The translations under genes and the position numbers were made by a program. Below the pieces are notes generated by a model. It was not told the DNA's origin. It did no database searches and was given only the letters and a program-made list of their open reading frames with translations. From NCBI GenBank assembly GCA_963714255.1, contig CAVQNU010000015.1, positions 62,001 through 126,000 of the forward strand: a DNA stretch of 64,000 bases, given 5' to 3'. The first letter of the stretch is position 1. Each line of letters opens with the position of its first letter. Origin of the DNA: Rhodovastum sp963714255. GTDB taxonomy: Bacteria > Pseudomonadota > Alphaproteobacteria > Acetobacterales > Acetobacteraceae. Of the stretch, positions 14,662 to 23,080 are shown one piece after another.

Positions 14662-14745
14662 GGCCAGGGCTCTGCCCTGGACCCGCCAGGGGTCGGTGGA
14701 CCCCTGGACCCCGCTACGTAAGAAATCGGGTCTACGGGTGTCCGG
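14661..14745. repeat. Palindromic element, half copy
   Basis: Only the left module is present: GGCCAGGGCTCTGCCCTGG then ACCCGCC, a hairpin built on CCAGGGGTC/GACCCCTGG, and CCCCGCTACGTA. The right arm and the central palindrome are missing. It lies between convergent genes ending at 14661 and 14749. Confidence 0.75.
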
Positions 14746-14748
14746 CTT

Positions 14749-15468
14749 TTAGACCGCCAGTGCCGCGCCGTCACGCAGCACCGCCTCTGCCTCCGGCGTG
14801 AAGCCGCTCCCTTCTGCGTGCAGCACAATGCCCGGAAGCAGGCGGCACGCTCCGCGCCCGCCCTTGACCCCTTGCACCAGCACCAGCCCGGCCGGCCGGA
14901 AGCTGCGCGGCCACAGCGGCAGCACGGCAGGGCTGCCGCAGCCTGCCTCGCCCAGCGCCGCGAGGCAGGCGGGAAGGGTGGCCGCCGTGGCCACCAGGGT
15001 CAGCGTGCCACCGTGGCGGAGCGGCGCCGCCAGATGCCGTGCCCACACGCCGATCAGCCCCGGCGTCCCGCGCTTCGCCGCCTCTCGCAGCATCTCCGGC
15101 GAGGCGGTTCCGGCGCCGTGCCAGGGGGGATTGGCCAGGGCATGGTCGAATACCCCGTCCGGGCGCAGCGTGGCGAGGTCGCCTTGCAACATCACGAGTC
15201 CGCCGAACCCGTTGGCGGCCGCATTGGCCCGCGCCAACGCCGCCATGCCGGGGTCGCGCTCGATCCCCACGCCGTGCAGCCCCGGTACCCGGGCCGCCAG
15301 GCACAACAGCGCCGCCCCGCTGCCGGTGCCGCCTTCCAGCACGCGCTCGCCCGGCCGCGCCGGCACACAAGCCGCCAGCAGCACCGGCTCCAGCCCGGTA
15401 CGATGGCCGGTTCGCGGCTGCGCATGCCTGACCCGCCCGCCCAGCAACGCGCCCTCGGTCGTCTCCAT
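14749..15468 (-). CDS. tRNA1(Val) (adenine-N6)-methyltransferase-like protein (TrmN6-like)
   Basis: The 239-residue protein is a class I methyltransferase with the glycine loop VLEGGTGSGAALLCLAAR, the acidic GVGIERDP, and the catalytic NPPW motif (HALANPPWHG) of N6-adenine methyltransferases. This fits the TrmN6 group that methylates A37 of tRNA. ATG 15468 shares its A with the TGA of the upstream DUF2007 gene (TGATG), so the two are translationally coupled. The apparent in-frame join to the upstream frame is caused by one extra base at 15498-15499 and is not a real fusion. Confidence 0.85.
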   Translation of the reverse strand: METTEGALLGGRVRHAQPRTGHRTGLEPVLLAACVPARPGERVLEGGTGSGAALLCLAARVPGLHGVGIERDPGMAALARANAAANGFGGLVMLQGDLATLRPDGVFDHALANPPWHGAGTASPEMLREAAKRGTPGLIGVWARHLAAPLRHGGTLTLVATAATLPACLAALGEAGCGSPAVLPLWPRSFRPAGLVLVQGVKGGRGACRLLPGIVLHAEGSGFTPEAEAVLRDGAALAV

Positions 15469-15675
15469 CAGCCCTCGCCGGCCTCCGCCAGCACCCGCCT
15501 GAGCCCGCATCGCGTCCGCCTCGGCCACCGCGAGCCGGCGCGGAATGGCGCCGATGCTGCCTTCCACGGCGCTGACATGGCCGTCCAGCAGCACGAATTC
15601 GATCCCGGCATCGCGCAGCAGGGCGCCCAGGAAGCTGAGCCTTACCAAGTCGTTGGAGACAGCGACGACGCGCAT
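15468..15675 (-). CDS. DUF2007 domain protein, frame broken once
   Basis: The sequence MRVVAVSNDLVRLSFLGALL, then AGIEFVLLDGHVSAVEGSIG and PRRLAVAEAD, is the short DUF2007 domain (a small putative signal-transducing or PII-related fold). The gene spans 208 bases, one more than a multiple of three. Removing one base of the pair at 15498-15499 restores ...RVLAEAGEG and a TGA that overlaps the next ATG. The restored protein is 68 residues, usual for the family. The association with the TrmN6-like gene is common in alphaproteobacteria as I recall it. Confidence 0.8.
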
Positions 15676-15817
15676 GCAGGGGGTCCTTGCCAGGGCCGCG
15701 GCAGCTGGGGTCCAAAGCGTTGAATCGCCTCGCCTTGACCCTGCTTCCATCCGGCCGATATGGTGCGGCCATCCGCGCCGCACGCAAGAGTGTTGCAGCC
15801 CCTCCGGGAGAGTAAGT

Positions 15818-16948
15818 TTGGGCGTCGTCGCCAGCCTGCCCCAGTCTTCGCCAGGTTCTTCGCCAGGTTCTTCGCCAGGATCTTCGCCAGGTTCTTCGCC
15901 AGGTTCGGCCCTGCCGAATCCGGTCCTTGCGGCCAGCGAACAGCCGTGCCCCTCGCCGGGAGATGGCGAGGACGTTCTCGCCACCCTCGTGGCCCTGCTG
16001 CGCGCCGATCTCGAGGCATGCAACCGCGCCATCGTCGCGAACATGCACAGCCCGGTCGACCTGATACCGCAACTGGCGGCCCACATCATCGCCGCCGGCG
16101 GTAAACGGTTGCGCCCGCTGCTCACGCTCGCCGCAGCGCGCATGTGCGGCTACCAGGGCGGGGTTCGTCACGCGGAGCTCGCCGCCTGCGTGGAGTTCAT
16201 CCACACCGCGACCCTGCTGCACGACAACGTGGTCGACGAAAGCGCCTTGCGCCGCGGCCTGGCCAGCGCCAATGCCGTGTTCGGCAACAAAGCGAGCGTT
16301 CTCGTGGGCGATTTCCTGTTCGCCCGCGCCTTCCAGCTCATGGTGTCCGACGGCTCGCTGAAGGTGATGGACATCCTCTCCCACGCCGCCGCCACCATCG
16401 CCGAGGGCGAGGTGCTGCAGCTGGTCACCCAGAACGACCTGACCACCAGCGAGGCGCGCTACCTCGACGTGATCCGTGGCAAGACCGCAGCCCTGTTCGC
16501 CGCCGCCTGCCAGGTGGGTGCGGTGGTGGCCGGCTGCCCGCCGGCGCAGGAGGCGGCGCTGACCGAGTACGGCATGAATATCGGCATTGCCTTCCAGCTG
16601 GTGGATGATGCGCTGGACTATGCCGCCGACCAGGAAAAGCTCGGGAAGACGGTTGGCGACGATTTCCGCGAGGGCAAGATCACTCTGCCCATCATGGTGG
16701 CCTATGCTGCCGGCGATGAGCAGGAACGCGCATTCTGGCAGCGTACCATCGAGGCGAGCGAGCAGGCCGGTGACGATCTGGCGCATGCCATGCGCCTGAT
16801 CGAGCGCCACGATGCCATCCGCGCCACGCTCGATCGTGCCGCCGGTTTGGCCGGCGAGGCGAAGGCCAGATTGGCGTCATTCCCGGACTGTCCGATCAAG
16901 ACCTGCCTCATCGGGGTGGCGGACTACACGGTCAGCCGCACGCGCTGA
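15818..16948 (+). CDS. Polyprenyl (octaprenyl-type) diphosphate synthase
   Basis: The protein makes the long isoprenoid chain for quinones from IPP and an allylic primer in the cytoplasm. Motifs are AAGGKRLRPLL, the first Asp motif LLHDNVVDES and the second QLVDDALDYA. The first reads DNxxD where the family usually has DDxxD. A TTG at 15818 after GGGAGAG is the best start, giving 376 residues. Residues 10-30 are a run of SSPG repeats coded by five 12-bp units, an unusual N-terminal extension; a start downstream of it would give the usual length of about 330. It is divergent from the DUF2007/TrmN6 pair. Confidence 0.85.
   Translation: MGVVASLPQSSPGSSPGSSPGSSPGSSPGSALPNPVLAASEQPCPSPGDGEDVLATLVALLRADLEACNRAIVANMHSPVDLIPQLAAHIIAAGGKRLRPLLTLAAARMCGYQGGVRHAELAACVEFIHTATLLHDNVVDESALRRGLASANAVFGNKASVLVGDFLFARAFQLMVSDGSLKVMDILSHAAATIAEGEVLQLVTQNDLTTSEARYLDVIRGKTAALFAAACQVGAVVAGCPPAQEAALTEYGMNIGIAFQLVDDALDYAADQEKLGKTVGDDFREGKITLPIMVAYAAGDEQERAFWQRTIEASEQAGDDLAHAMRLIERHDAIRATLDRAAGLAGEAKARLASFPDCPIKTCLIGVADYTVSRTR
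15845..15904 (+). repeat. 12-bp tandem repeat in coding sequence, five units
   Basis: Five units of TCTTCGCCAGGT, one with a T-to-A change, encode the SSPG repeats at the N-terminus of the polyprenyl synthase. The number of units can change without shifting the frame. Confidence 0.9.
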
Positions 16949-17133
16949 GCGGCGGCATGCCTGGCCGGCGAATCGGGCGGCCTCTGCGTCCGCCGGTCCG
17001 GAGTGCCGGACCGGGGCGTCTCCGAGGCTGGCACATGATCCCCGAAACGCGGTGCTCCGTGCCGGTGGTGTGGCAGCGGCAATCGGGATCCCTGACGCCG
17101 CAGCGGCGCCAGGGCCCTCCGTCGCTGCTCGGA

Positions 17134-18534
17134 TCAGGCCACGACGGTGATGGTCTCCTGTCGCAATTGCGACGCCAGCGCGTCCAGCGCCGCGGCCACC
17201 CCGTCAAGCATTTCGTCGATTTCGGCCGCGGTGATGATCAGCGGCGGGCTGAACGCCAGAACGTCGGCGGGCAAGGCGCGGCCGATCACGCCATTGGCTT
17301 CGCACAGTTTGGCCAGCCGCCCGCCGATTTTCGCCTTCGGGTCGAAATTCGCCCGTGCGTCCTTGTCCGCCACCAGCTCCAGCGCGCCGATCAGCCCAAT
17401 GCCGCGCACATTGCCCACCAGTTCGTGGTCCTCGAAGCGCCGCCGCAGCTCGGCCTGCAGATGCGCGCCGACCTCGCGCACATGCGCGCCGATGTCCATT
17501 TCGTCGTAGATTTTCAATGTTTCGACCGCCACCGCCGCCGGCACCGGATGGCCGGAATAGGTGAAGCCGTGGCCGAACGTGCCGATCGTGTGGCTTTCTT
17601 CGGCGAGTCCCTGGAAGACGCGCTCGTTCACCAGCACCGCCGAGATCGGCAGATACGACGCCGACAGCGCCTTGGCGCAGGTGATGATGTCAGGCGCCAT
17701 GCCGAAGGTCTGGCTGCCCCAGTAGTTGCCGGTACGCCAGAAGCCGCAGATCACCTCGTCGGCCACGAACAGCACATCATATTTGCGCAGCACCGCCTGG
17801 ATTTTTTCATAATACGTCCGCGGCGGCACGATCACCCCGCCCGCCCCCAGGATCGGCTCGGCCCACATCGCCGCCACCGTGTCCGGGTCCTGCTCGACAA
17901 TGAGCTTTTCCAGCGCATCGGCGCAGCGTGTCGCGAACTGCTCCTCGGTTTCGCCCGGCGCGCCGCCGTGATAGAAATCCGGGCACACCGTGTGGACGAA
18001 GCCCGGTAGCGGCACATCGAAGCTGCGGTGATTGGCCGGCAGCCCGGTCAGGCTGGCGGCGCCGATGGTGATGCCGTGGTAGCCCTTGATCCGGCCGATG
18101 ATTTTCTTCTTCTTCGGCCGGCCGAGGGCGTTGTTGAAATACCAGACCATCTTGATCGCCGAGTCGTTGGCTTCCGAGCCGGAATTGGCGAAGAACACCC
18201 GGCTCATCGGCACCGGCGCGCGCTCGATCAGCATCTCCGCCAGGTCGATCATCGGCTCGTGCGATTTGGCGGTGAACGCGTGATAAAAGGGCAGCTTGCG
18301 CATTTGCGCCGCCGCCGCCGCCACCAGCCGCTCGTTCGAGAAGCCGAGGCTCGCGCACCACAGCCCGGCGACGCTCTCGATGTAGGACTTACCGTTCTCG
18401 TCCCAGACCCGCACGCCCTCGCCGCGGCTGATCACCATCGGCCCGGCCTCCAGGTGCGACTTCAGGTCGGTGTACGGGTGCAGCGCATAGGCGATGTCGC
18501 GGGCGGCGGCGGAATTGGCGCGGGGCGGGGTCAT
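17134..18534 (-). CDS. Class III omega-amino acid:pyruvate-type aminotransferase
   Basis: The 466-residue protein is a PLP-dependent fold type I class III aminotransferase. Seen are the cofactor-phosphate region FFANSGSEANDSAIKM, the ring-contact FVADEVICGFWRTG, and the Schiff-base Lys in ITCAKALSASYLPISAV. The sequence resembles enzymes that transfer amino groups from beta-alanine, putrescine or 4-aminobutyrate to pyruvate; the donor cannot be fixed here. ATG 18534 (MTPPRAN) is chosen over 18552. It is monocistronic; no transporter or dehydrogenase partner is adjacent. 16949-17133 holds nothing recognisable. Confidence 0.87.
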   Translation of the reverse strand: MTPPRANSAAARDIAYALHPYTDLKSHLEAGPMVISRGEGVRVWDENGKSYIESVAGLWCASLGFSNERLVAAAAAQMRKLPFYHAFTAKSHEPMIDLAEMLIERAPVPMSRVFFANSGSEANDSAIKMVWYFNNALGRPKKKKIIGRIKGYHGITIGAASLTGLPANHRSFDVPLPGFVHTVCPDFYHGGAPGETEEQFATRCADALEKLIVEQDPDTVAAMWAEPILGAGGVIVPPRTYYEKIQAVLRKYDVLFVADEVICGFWRTGNYWGSQTFGMAPDIITCAKALSASYLPISAVLVNERVFQGLAEESHTIGTFGHGFTYSGHPVPAAVAVETLKIYDEMDIGAHVREVGAHLQAELRRRFEDHELVGNVRGIGLIGALELVADKDARANFDPKAKIGGRLAKLCEANGVIGRALPADVLAFSPPLIITAAEIDEMLDGVAAALDALASQLRQETITVVA

Positions 18535-18696
18535 GGCAAGCCTCTCAGGCAACGGACGGATGCTGACAGTCTAAGCCGGTTCCGGCTGGTGGCGGAACCC
18601 CGCCGGCTTGAACCCGGCCCGTCCGCCTGCCACCTTGACGCGCCCCTAAGGAACCGGAATGACCGACCCGAAGCTGCCTGCCGCAACCGGGGCTGC

Positions 18697-20262
18697 GTGA
18701 CGCTGCACCGCCGCGCCATCCTGGCCGCCGCCGCGCTGCAGGCCGTCCCGGCGCGCGCGCGGGCGCGGCCGCACGGCGCCGCCGCCTCCCAGGCCCCGCG
18801 CCCCGGCGACGTGCCGGCCCCGGGGTGGCGTCGCGATGAGTTGATAAGCTGGGGCGACCGCGTCGAGTTCGATGCCCCGCCATTCGATCCGCGCAACCCC
18901 ACCGACATCGCCGCCGCCACCCAGTTCGGCTGGGACGCGAGCGTGCTCGGCGCCGTGCCCGCACCATCCGGCCCGGACGGCATTGCCCGCCTGGTGCTGG
19001 CGGTCGCGCATCCCACCGCCCAGGCGCGCATGATGTTTCCGGGCGGGCGCGACCGGCCGCTGCTGGCCGGGCTGGCCCAGGGCGCATCCATCCTCACCCT
19101 GGAACGCCGGAGCGGACACTGGCGCGTCGCCGACGGCGGCTTTCAGGCCCGCCGCCTCACCGCGCGCACGCCCTGCCGGCTGTCCGGCCCGCTCGCGCCG
19201 TCGCGCGGCGATGTCGTGCCCGGCGTGCTCGCCGTCGGCGGCGGCTGCGCCACGCCCTGGGGCACCGTTCTGCTGGCCGAGGGCGACCCCGCCCCCTGGC
19301 TCACCCGCCTCGGGGCCGCCGACACACTGTATTCCGGTCCCGCCGCCCGCTCTCTCTACGGCTGGATGGTGGAGCTTGACCCGCTCGACCCGCAGGCGCC
19401 GCCGGTGAAGCGCACCGCGCTCGGCCGGCTGGGCCGAGCCGGCGTTGCCGCCACGCTGGTGGCCGATGGGCGCGCGGTGGTGTTCATGACCGATGCGCGC
19501 CCGGCCGGTTTTTTGTTCCGCTTTGTCTCTGCCGGTGCCGCCGCCCAGGACAGCCACGGTGCCAACCGCGTCCTGCTGGACGAAGGCACGCTATCGGTGG
19601 CGCGTGCCGACGGCACACGGCTGCGCTTCGTCGACCTGCCGCCCGGTGCCGCCGCGGCGCTCGATGCCGCGGTTACCGCTGGCGCCTGCGAATTCGATTC
19701 CCCCTGCGGCTTGTCCATCGGCGACGACCATACGCTGCACCTGGCCTGCCGGGGCAATCCCCTGCGCGCCCGCCCGGACGCCTTCAACCCACGCCAACGC
19801 AACGCTGCCGGCCACGTGCTCACCCTCCGCCCCGCGGGCAACGATCCCGCGGCTGCCGACTGGAGCTGCGATATCCTGTTGCTTGGCGGCGATCCGGGCG
19901 TGGGCGGCGGCGTCTATCCGGAAGGCTCGCTGGCCTGGCTCGCTGCACCGCATTCGCTGGCGCGCGACGAGGCAGGTCGGCTGTGGATCGGCACCGACCA
20001 GCAGGGGGCGCTGTCGGCGACGGCGGACGGGGTGTTCGTGGCCACCCCGCCCGGTTTTGCGCTGACCGCCGCTTACTTCGCGCCGCGCGGCGCCGCCATT
20101 GGCGGCGCCGTTTCCGTCGACGGCACGCTGCTTGTCGCCGTCCGCCACCCGGGCGCCGAGCCAGGCGCCAGTTTCGACCATCCTGGCACCAACTGGCCCG
20201 GCCTGAAGCCAGGCCAGCCACCACAGACCACGCTGGTGGGGCTGACCCGTGCCGGTGCCTGA
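18697..20262 (+). CDS. PhoX-like (DUF839) secreted protein with Tat-type signal
   Basis: The protein belongs to the PhoX/DUF839 group: the region ATPWGTVLLAEGD, SLYGWMVELDP and later SLARDEAGRLWIGTDQQG are family blocks. Members are calcium- and iron-dependent periplasmic alkaline phosphatases or relatives of unknown substrate. GTG 18697 gives 521 residues and an N-terminus with a twin Arg then a hydrophobic run (LHRRAILAAAALQAVPARA), suggesting Tat export. Directly upstream, ATG 18659 with AAGGAA reads 13 codons to a TGA overlapping this GTG; one indel there would add a longer N-terminus, so the start is uncertain. Metal-ligand residues were not all checked. Confidence 0.78.
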   Translation: MTLHRRAILAAAALQAVPARARARPHGAAASQAPRPGDVPAPGWRRDELISWGDRVEFDAPPFDPRNPTDIAAATQFGWDASVLGAVPAPSGPDGIARLVLAVAHPTAQARMMFPGGRDRPLLAGLAQGASILTLERRSGHWRVADGGFQARRLTARTPCRLSGPLAPSRGDVVPGVLAVGGGCATPWGTVLLAEGDPAPWLTRLGAADTLYSGPAARSLYGWMVELDPLDPQAPPVKRTALGRLGRAGVAATLVADGRAVVFMTDARPAGFLFRFVSAGAAAQDSHGANRVLLDEGTLSVARADGTRLRFVDLPPGAAAALDAAVTAGACEFDSPCGLSIGDDHTLHLACRGNPLRARPDAFNPRQRNAAGHVLTLRPAGNDPAAADWSCDILLLGGDPGVGGGVYPEGSLAWLAAPHSLARDEAGRLWIGTDQQGALSATADGVFVATPPGFALTAAYFAPRGAAIGGAVSVDGTLLVAVRHPGAEPGASFDHPGTNWPGLKPGQPPQTTLVGLTRAGA

Positions 20263-20349
20263 CCGCGCCGCAGGTTCATCCTTCGCCAACAATTCCCGGC
20301 CATAGGCTGTCTGCACCGCCGGCCCGGCCCGGCCCATCGGAGACCAGAC

Positions 20350-20547
20350 ATGGCCGAACACCGCAACATAACGCCGCTACACCGGCGCGACCTGGCCATC
20401 GCCGCGGTGGCATTCGCCGCCGCCATGAGCATCGGACCTGCCGACGCGACGGCGGAGAGCAGGCGGCCCAGCCAACCAGTTACGGTCAAACGTCCGCCCG
20501 CCTGGGTGCCGCGGCAGGGGCGGGTCGGCGTGATGCAAGCAAAGTAA
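20350..20547 (+). CDS. Small exported hypothetical protein, 65 aa
   Basis: The product starts MAEHRNITPLHRRDLAIAAV and continues as a hydrophobic stretch to ADATAES, a Tat- or Sec-type signal peptide with a likely cut near residue 34. The mature part is only about 30 residues, basic and Pro-rich (PPAWVPRQGR). I do not recognise it. The stop codon lies inside the outer arm of the palindromic element that follows, so the element's arm includes the last codons of this gene. Confidence 0.5.
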   Translation: MAEHRNITPLHRRDLAIAAVAFAAAMSIGPADATAESRRPSQPVTVKRPPAWVPRQGRVGVMQAK

Positions 20548-20730
20548 GGAAGGCCAGGGCTCTGCCCTGGACCCGCCAAGGGGCAGTGGCCCCTTGGAAC
20601 CCATTACTATTAGACAGTTGTTCTACGAGCGGGGTGAGGCGGTGATCCGGTTCACCGCCTCACCCCGCTCGTAGAACAACTGTCTTATGTAGCGGGGTCC
20701 AGGGCAGAGCCCTGGCTTTCCTTACTTTGC
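20539..20730. repeat. Composite palindromic element, copy with unique outer arms
   Basis: The 192-bp copy is symmetrical from end to end. The outer arms start GCAAAGTAAGGAA and end TTCCTTACTTTGC, then the core CCAGGGC-TCT-GCCCTGG and its reverse, then a hairpin of CCAAGGGGC/GCCCCTTGG type on the left only. The central palindrome 20612-20685 has arms of about 34 bases around TCCGGT. The outer arm covers the last codons of the preceding gene. It lies between convergent genes. Confidence 0.9.
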
Positions 20731-20735
20731 CTGCC

Positions 20736-21476
20736 TCACCCCGCCCCAGCCTTCCGCTCCGCGGCCTCCGCGGCGGAAGCAACGCCGCCATGCGCCGCCG
20801 ACCAGGCAACCGGGTTCTCCAGGAAGCGGCGCACCTCGGCCAGCGCGGTTTCCGAGAAGTAGGGGCGGTCGCGGCAGGCCTCCAGCACGTCCCACCAGGT
20901 GCACAGATGGTGCAACTGAATGTCCATCCGCCCGAGGGTTTCGAAGCTGCCGGGAAACACGCCGTAGTAGAACACCACGAACGTATGGTTCACCACCGCG
21001 CCGGCGTCGCGCAGCGCCTGGCAGAACTGGATCTTGCTGGCGCCGTCGGTGGTGAGGTCCTCGACCAGCAGGGTCCGCTTGCCCTCCGGCACATCGCCCT
21101 CGATTAGCGCATTCCTGCCGAAGCCTTTCGGCTTCTTGCGCACATAGGCCATCGGGGCCAGCATGCGATCGGCGATCCAGGCGGCGAACGGAATGCCGGC
21201 CGTCTCGCCGCCGGCGACAACGTCAATGCTCTCGTAGCCGATGTGGCGGCCGATCTTCTCCACGCCCAGCTCGCAGATCTTTGCGCGGGCGCGCGGGAAG
21301 AAAATGATCCGCCGGCAGTCGATATAGACGGGCGACTTCCAGCCCGAGGTGAAGGTATAGGGTTCCTCGGGTCGGAAGTTGACGGCCTTGATCTCCAGCA
21401 GGATGCGCGCTGTCGTCAGCGCGGCGTCCCGGTCCCAATCCGTCGTGTGACCCCCGGTCATGTCCAGTTTCGCCAT
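20736..21476 (-). CDS. pyrE: Orotate phosphoribosyltransferase
   Basis: The enzyme joins orotate and PRPP to form orotidine 5'-phosphate in pyrimidine synthesis. The PRPP motif is RTLLVEDLTTDGAS near residue 140, the flexible loop is YVRKKPKGFG, and YTFTSGWKSPVYIDCRRI is the N-terminal orotate region. At 246 residues it is slightly longer than the usual 210-230, with an Ala-rich tail. ATG 21476 follows CAGGAGATAGACG. It is divergent from the ELM1-like gene and convergent with a repeat element. Confidence 0.93.
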   Translation of the reverse strand: MAKLDMTGGHTTDWDRDAALTTARILLEIKAVNFRPEEPYTFTSGWKSPVYIDCRRIIFFPRARAKICELGVEKIGRHIGYESIDVVAGGETAGIPFAAWIADRMLAPMAYVRKKPKGFGRNALIEGDVPEGKRTLLVEDLTTDGASKIQFCQALRDAGAVVNHTFVVFYYGVFPGSFETLGRMDIQLHHLCTWWDVLEACRDRPYFSETALAEVRRFLENPVAWSAAHGGVASAAEAAERKAGAG

Positions 21477-21533
21477 CGTCTATCTCCTGCGCCGCTTCTC
21501 CCTTAACCGCCCTATCCCCGGGCGTCCATCCGC

Positions 21534-22580
21534 GTGAGCGACGGCCAGCCCGACGAGCCGGACCACTGGGCCCCGTCCGCCGAGCGGGTCTGGGTGCTTG
21601 ACGACCCGCGCGCCGGCACCGCGGCGCAGGCGATTGGCATTGCCGAGCGCCTGGGCGTGCCGTTCCGCCGCATTCCGCTGACCTGGAACTGGATGGCGCA
21701 TGTTGCCGGGTTGTTGCGCCGCGGCTCGCTGCTCGGCCTTGCCGCCCCCAGCCGGGCCGGCATGGTGCGGCGCGTGCCGGCGGGCCCGCTGGCGCTGGTC
21801 GAAGAGTACGGGCCGGCGCTGGTGATCTCGGCCGGCAGCCGGTCGGCCGCGGTGGCGCTGTGGCTGAAGCAGCGGCATGGCAGCCGCATCGTGCATTGCA
21901 TGCGTCCCGGCGTCGGCGGCCTGCTGCGCTACCCGCAGTTCGACCTGCTGGTCATTCCGCAGCACGACAATCCGCCGGTGGCGACCAACGTGCTGCCGGT
22001 GCTGGGCGCGCCGCACCGCGTCTCGCCGCTGATCCTGCGCCAGGCCGAGTCGAGCTGGCACGAGCGCCTGTTGCACTTGCCGCATCCGCGGGTGGCCCTA
22101 CTGGTCGGCGGGCCGATGCGCGGCAACAACCTGTCGCCGTCGCTTGCGCACCGGCTGGGCATGGCGGTGTCGCGGTTGACCGCGGAGCGTGGCGGCGCGG
22201 TGCTGGCCACCACCAGCCGGCGTACGGGCAGCGAGGCCACCGATGCGCTGGCTGCCGGGCTCGCCCGCACGCTGCACGTGCTGTACCGGTGGGGCGAGCC
22301 GGGCGAGAACCCGTATCTCGGCTTCCTGGCCAGTGCCAACGCCGTCGTGGCCACGGCCAATTCGGTGTCGATGATCAGCGAGGCCTGTGCGACCACCGCG
22401 CCCATCTTCGTGGCACTGCCCCAACTGGCCGGTGCCCGGCATCGCCGGCTGATCGCTTCGCTGTACCGGTCCGGCCATGTCCGCCTGCTCGGCGACGACA
22501 TCTCTCCCTGGCCGCGGCCGCGCCTCGATGAGGCCGACCGGGTTGCGGCCGAAATCCGGCGGCGCTTTCCGCTCGAGTGA
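21534..22580 (+). CDS. ELM1-like (mitochondrial fission ELM1 family) protein
   Basis: The 348-residue protein from GTG 21534 matches the ELM1/DUF1022 family: WVLDDPRAGTAAQAIGIAE at the N-terminus, VISAGSRSAAVALWLK, VHCMRPGVG, LLVGGPMRGNN, TTSRRTGSEATDAL and ATANSVSMISEACATTAP. The layout is that of a GT-B-like glycosyltransferase fold. In plants ELM1 recruits a dynamin to mitochondria; in bacteria the function is unknown, and a sugar-nucleotide enzyme role is inference. The family is typical of alphaproteobacteria. 22581-22840 holds no gene I can support. Confidence 0.8.
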   Translation: MSDGQPDEPDHWAPSAERVWVLDDPRAGTAAQAIGIAERLGVPFRRIPLTWNWMAHVAGLLRRGSLLGLAAPSRAGMVRRVPAGPLALVEEYGPALVISAGSRSAAVALWLKQRHGSRIVHCMRPGVGGLLRYPQFDLLVIPQHDNPPVATNVLPVLGAPHRVSPLILRQAESSWHERLLHLPHPRVALLVGGPMRGNNLSPSLAHRLGMAVSRLTAERGGAVLATTSRRTGSEATDALAAGLARTLHVLYRWGEPGENPYLGFLASANAVVATANSVSMISEACATTAPIFVALPQLAGARHRRLIASLYRSGHVRLLGDDISPWPRPRLDEADRVAAEIRRRFPLE

Positions 22581-22840
22581 GACGGCCGCGGGGCAAGTTA
22601 TAGTGTTACACAAAGATCACCGAAAAAGAGAAAGGACAGGTCTCAGCGGGAAGCCTCATTCTCGGCGTTCTCTGGGTGACTTGGTTTTTCTTCGGCAGCC
22701 CGCTGCCCCGTTGCCATCCGACTGCCGGGAATGCCCGCAAGCCACTGGCGGAAATCGCCGCACGCACCTGATTGCTCCCACCGTCAAGCGCCCCTAATAC
22801 TGGATCGCGCCGCGCCAGGCGGCGGGAGCCGGATGCACCC

Positions 22841-23080
22841 ATGCGACGCGACAACAGTGAAACAGGACAGCGCTGCGAGCGCGCCGTGGTCGCCGCCTAC
22901 CGCGACCTCCGTGCCCTCGGCACGCATGATCTGGACGCCTTCCGCGCCTGCACCACGCTGTATCGTATCCACCACCCGGAAGCTTCGCTGGACGAGGCCC
23001 GCCGGCTGGTCGCCGAATGGATCGATCATCATGTGGTGGGCGACGGAGATGGCTCCGTGGCGGATTGCGGCTGTCATTGA
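22841..23080 (+). CDS. Small conserved hypothetical protein, 79 aa
   Basis: ATG 22841 gives a 79-residue acidic helical protein (CERAVVAAYRDLRALGTHDL, FRACTTLYRIHHPEASLDEA, RRLVAEWIDHHV) ending in GSVADCGCH. I recall similar short proteins in related Acetobacteraceae but no function. The next gene starts within its stop (TTGA overlap), so the two are coupled. The C-terminal CxC may bind a metal; this is a guess. Confidence 0.6.
   Translation: MRRDNSETGQRCERAVVAAYRDLRALGTHDLDAFRACTTLYRIHHPEASLDEARRLVAEWIDHHVVGDGDGSVADCGCH

Noticed and set aside
14749..15675. A two-domain DUF2007-methyltransferase fusion
   Set aside because: The join depends on a single extra base; the corrected frame gives the normal TGATG overlap of two genes.
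22581..22840. Possible small gene between the ELM1-like gene and the 22841 gene
   Set aside because: Frames here have no ribosome site, no conserved motif and overlap known starts.
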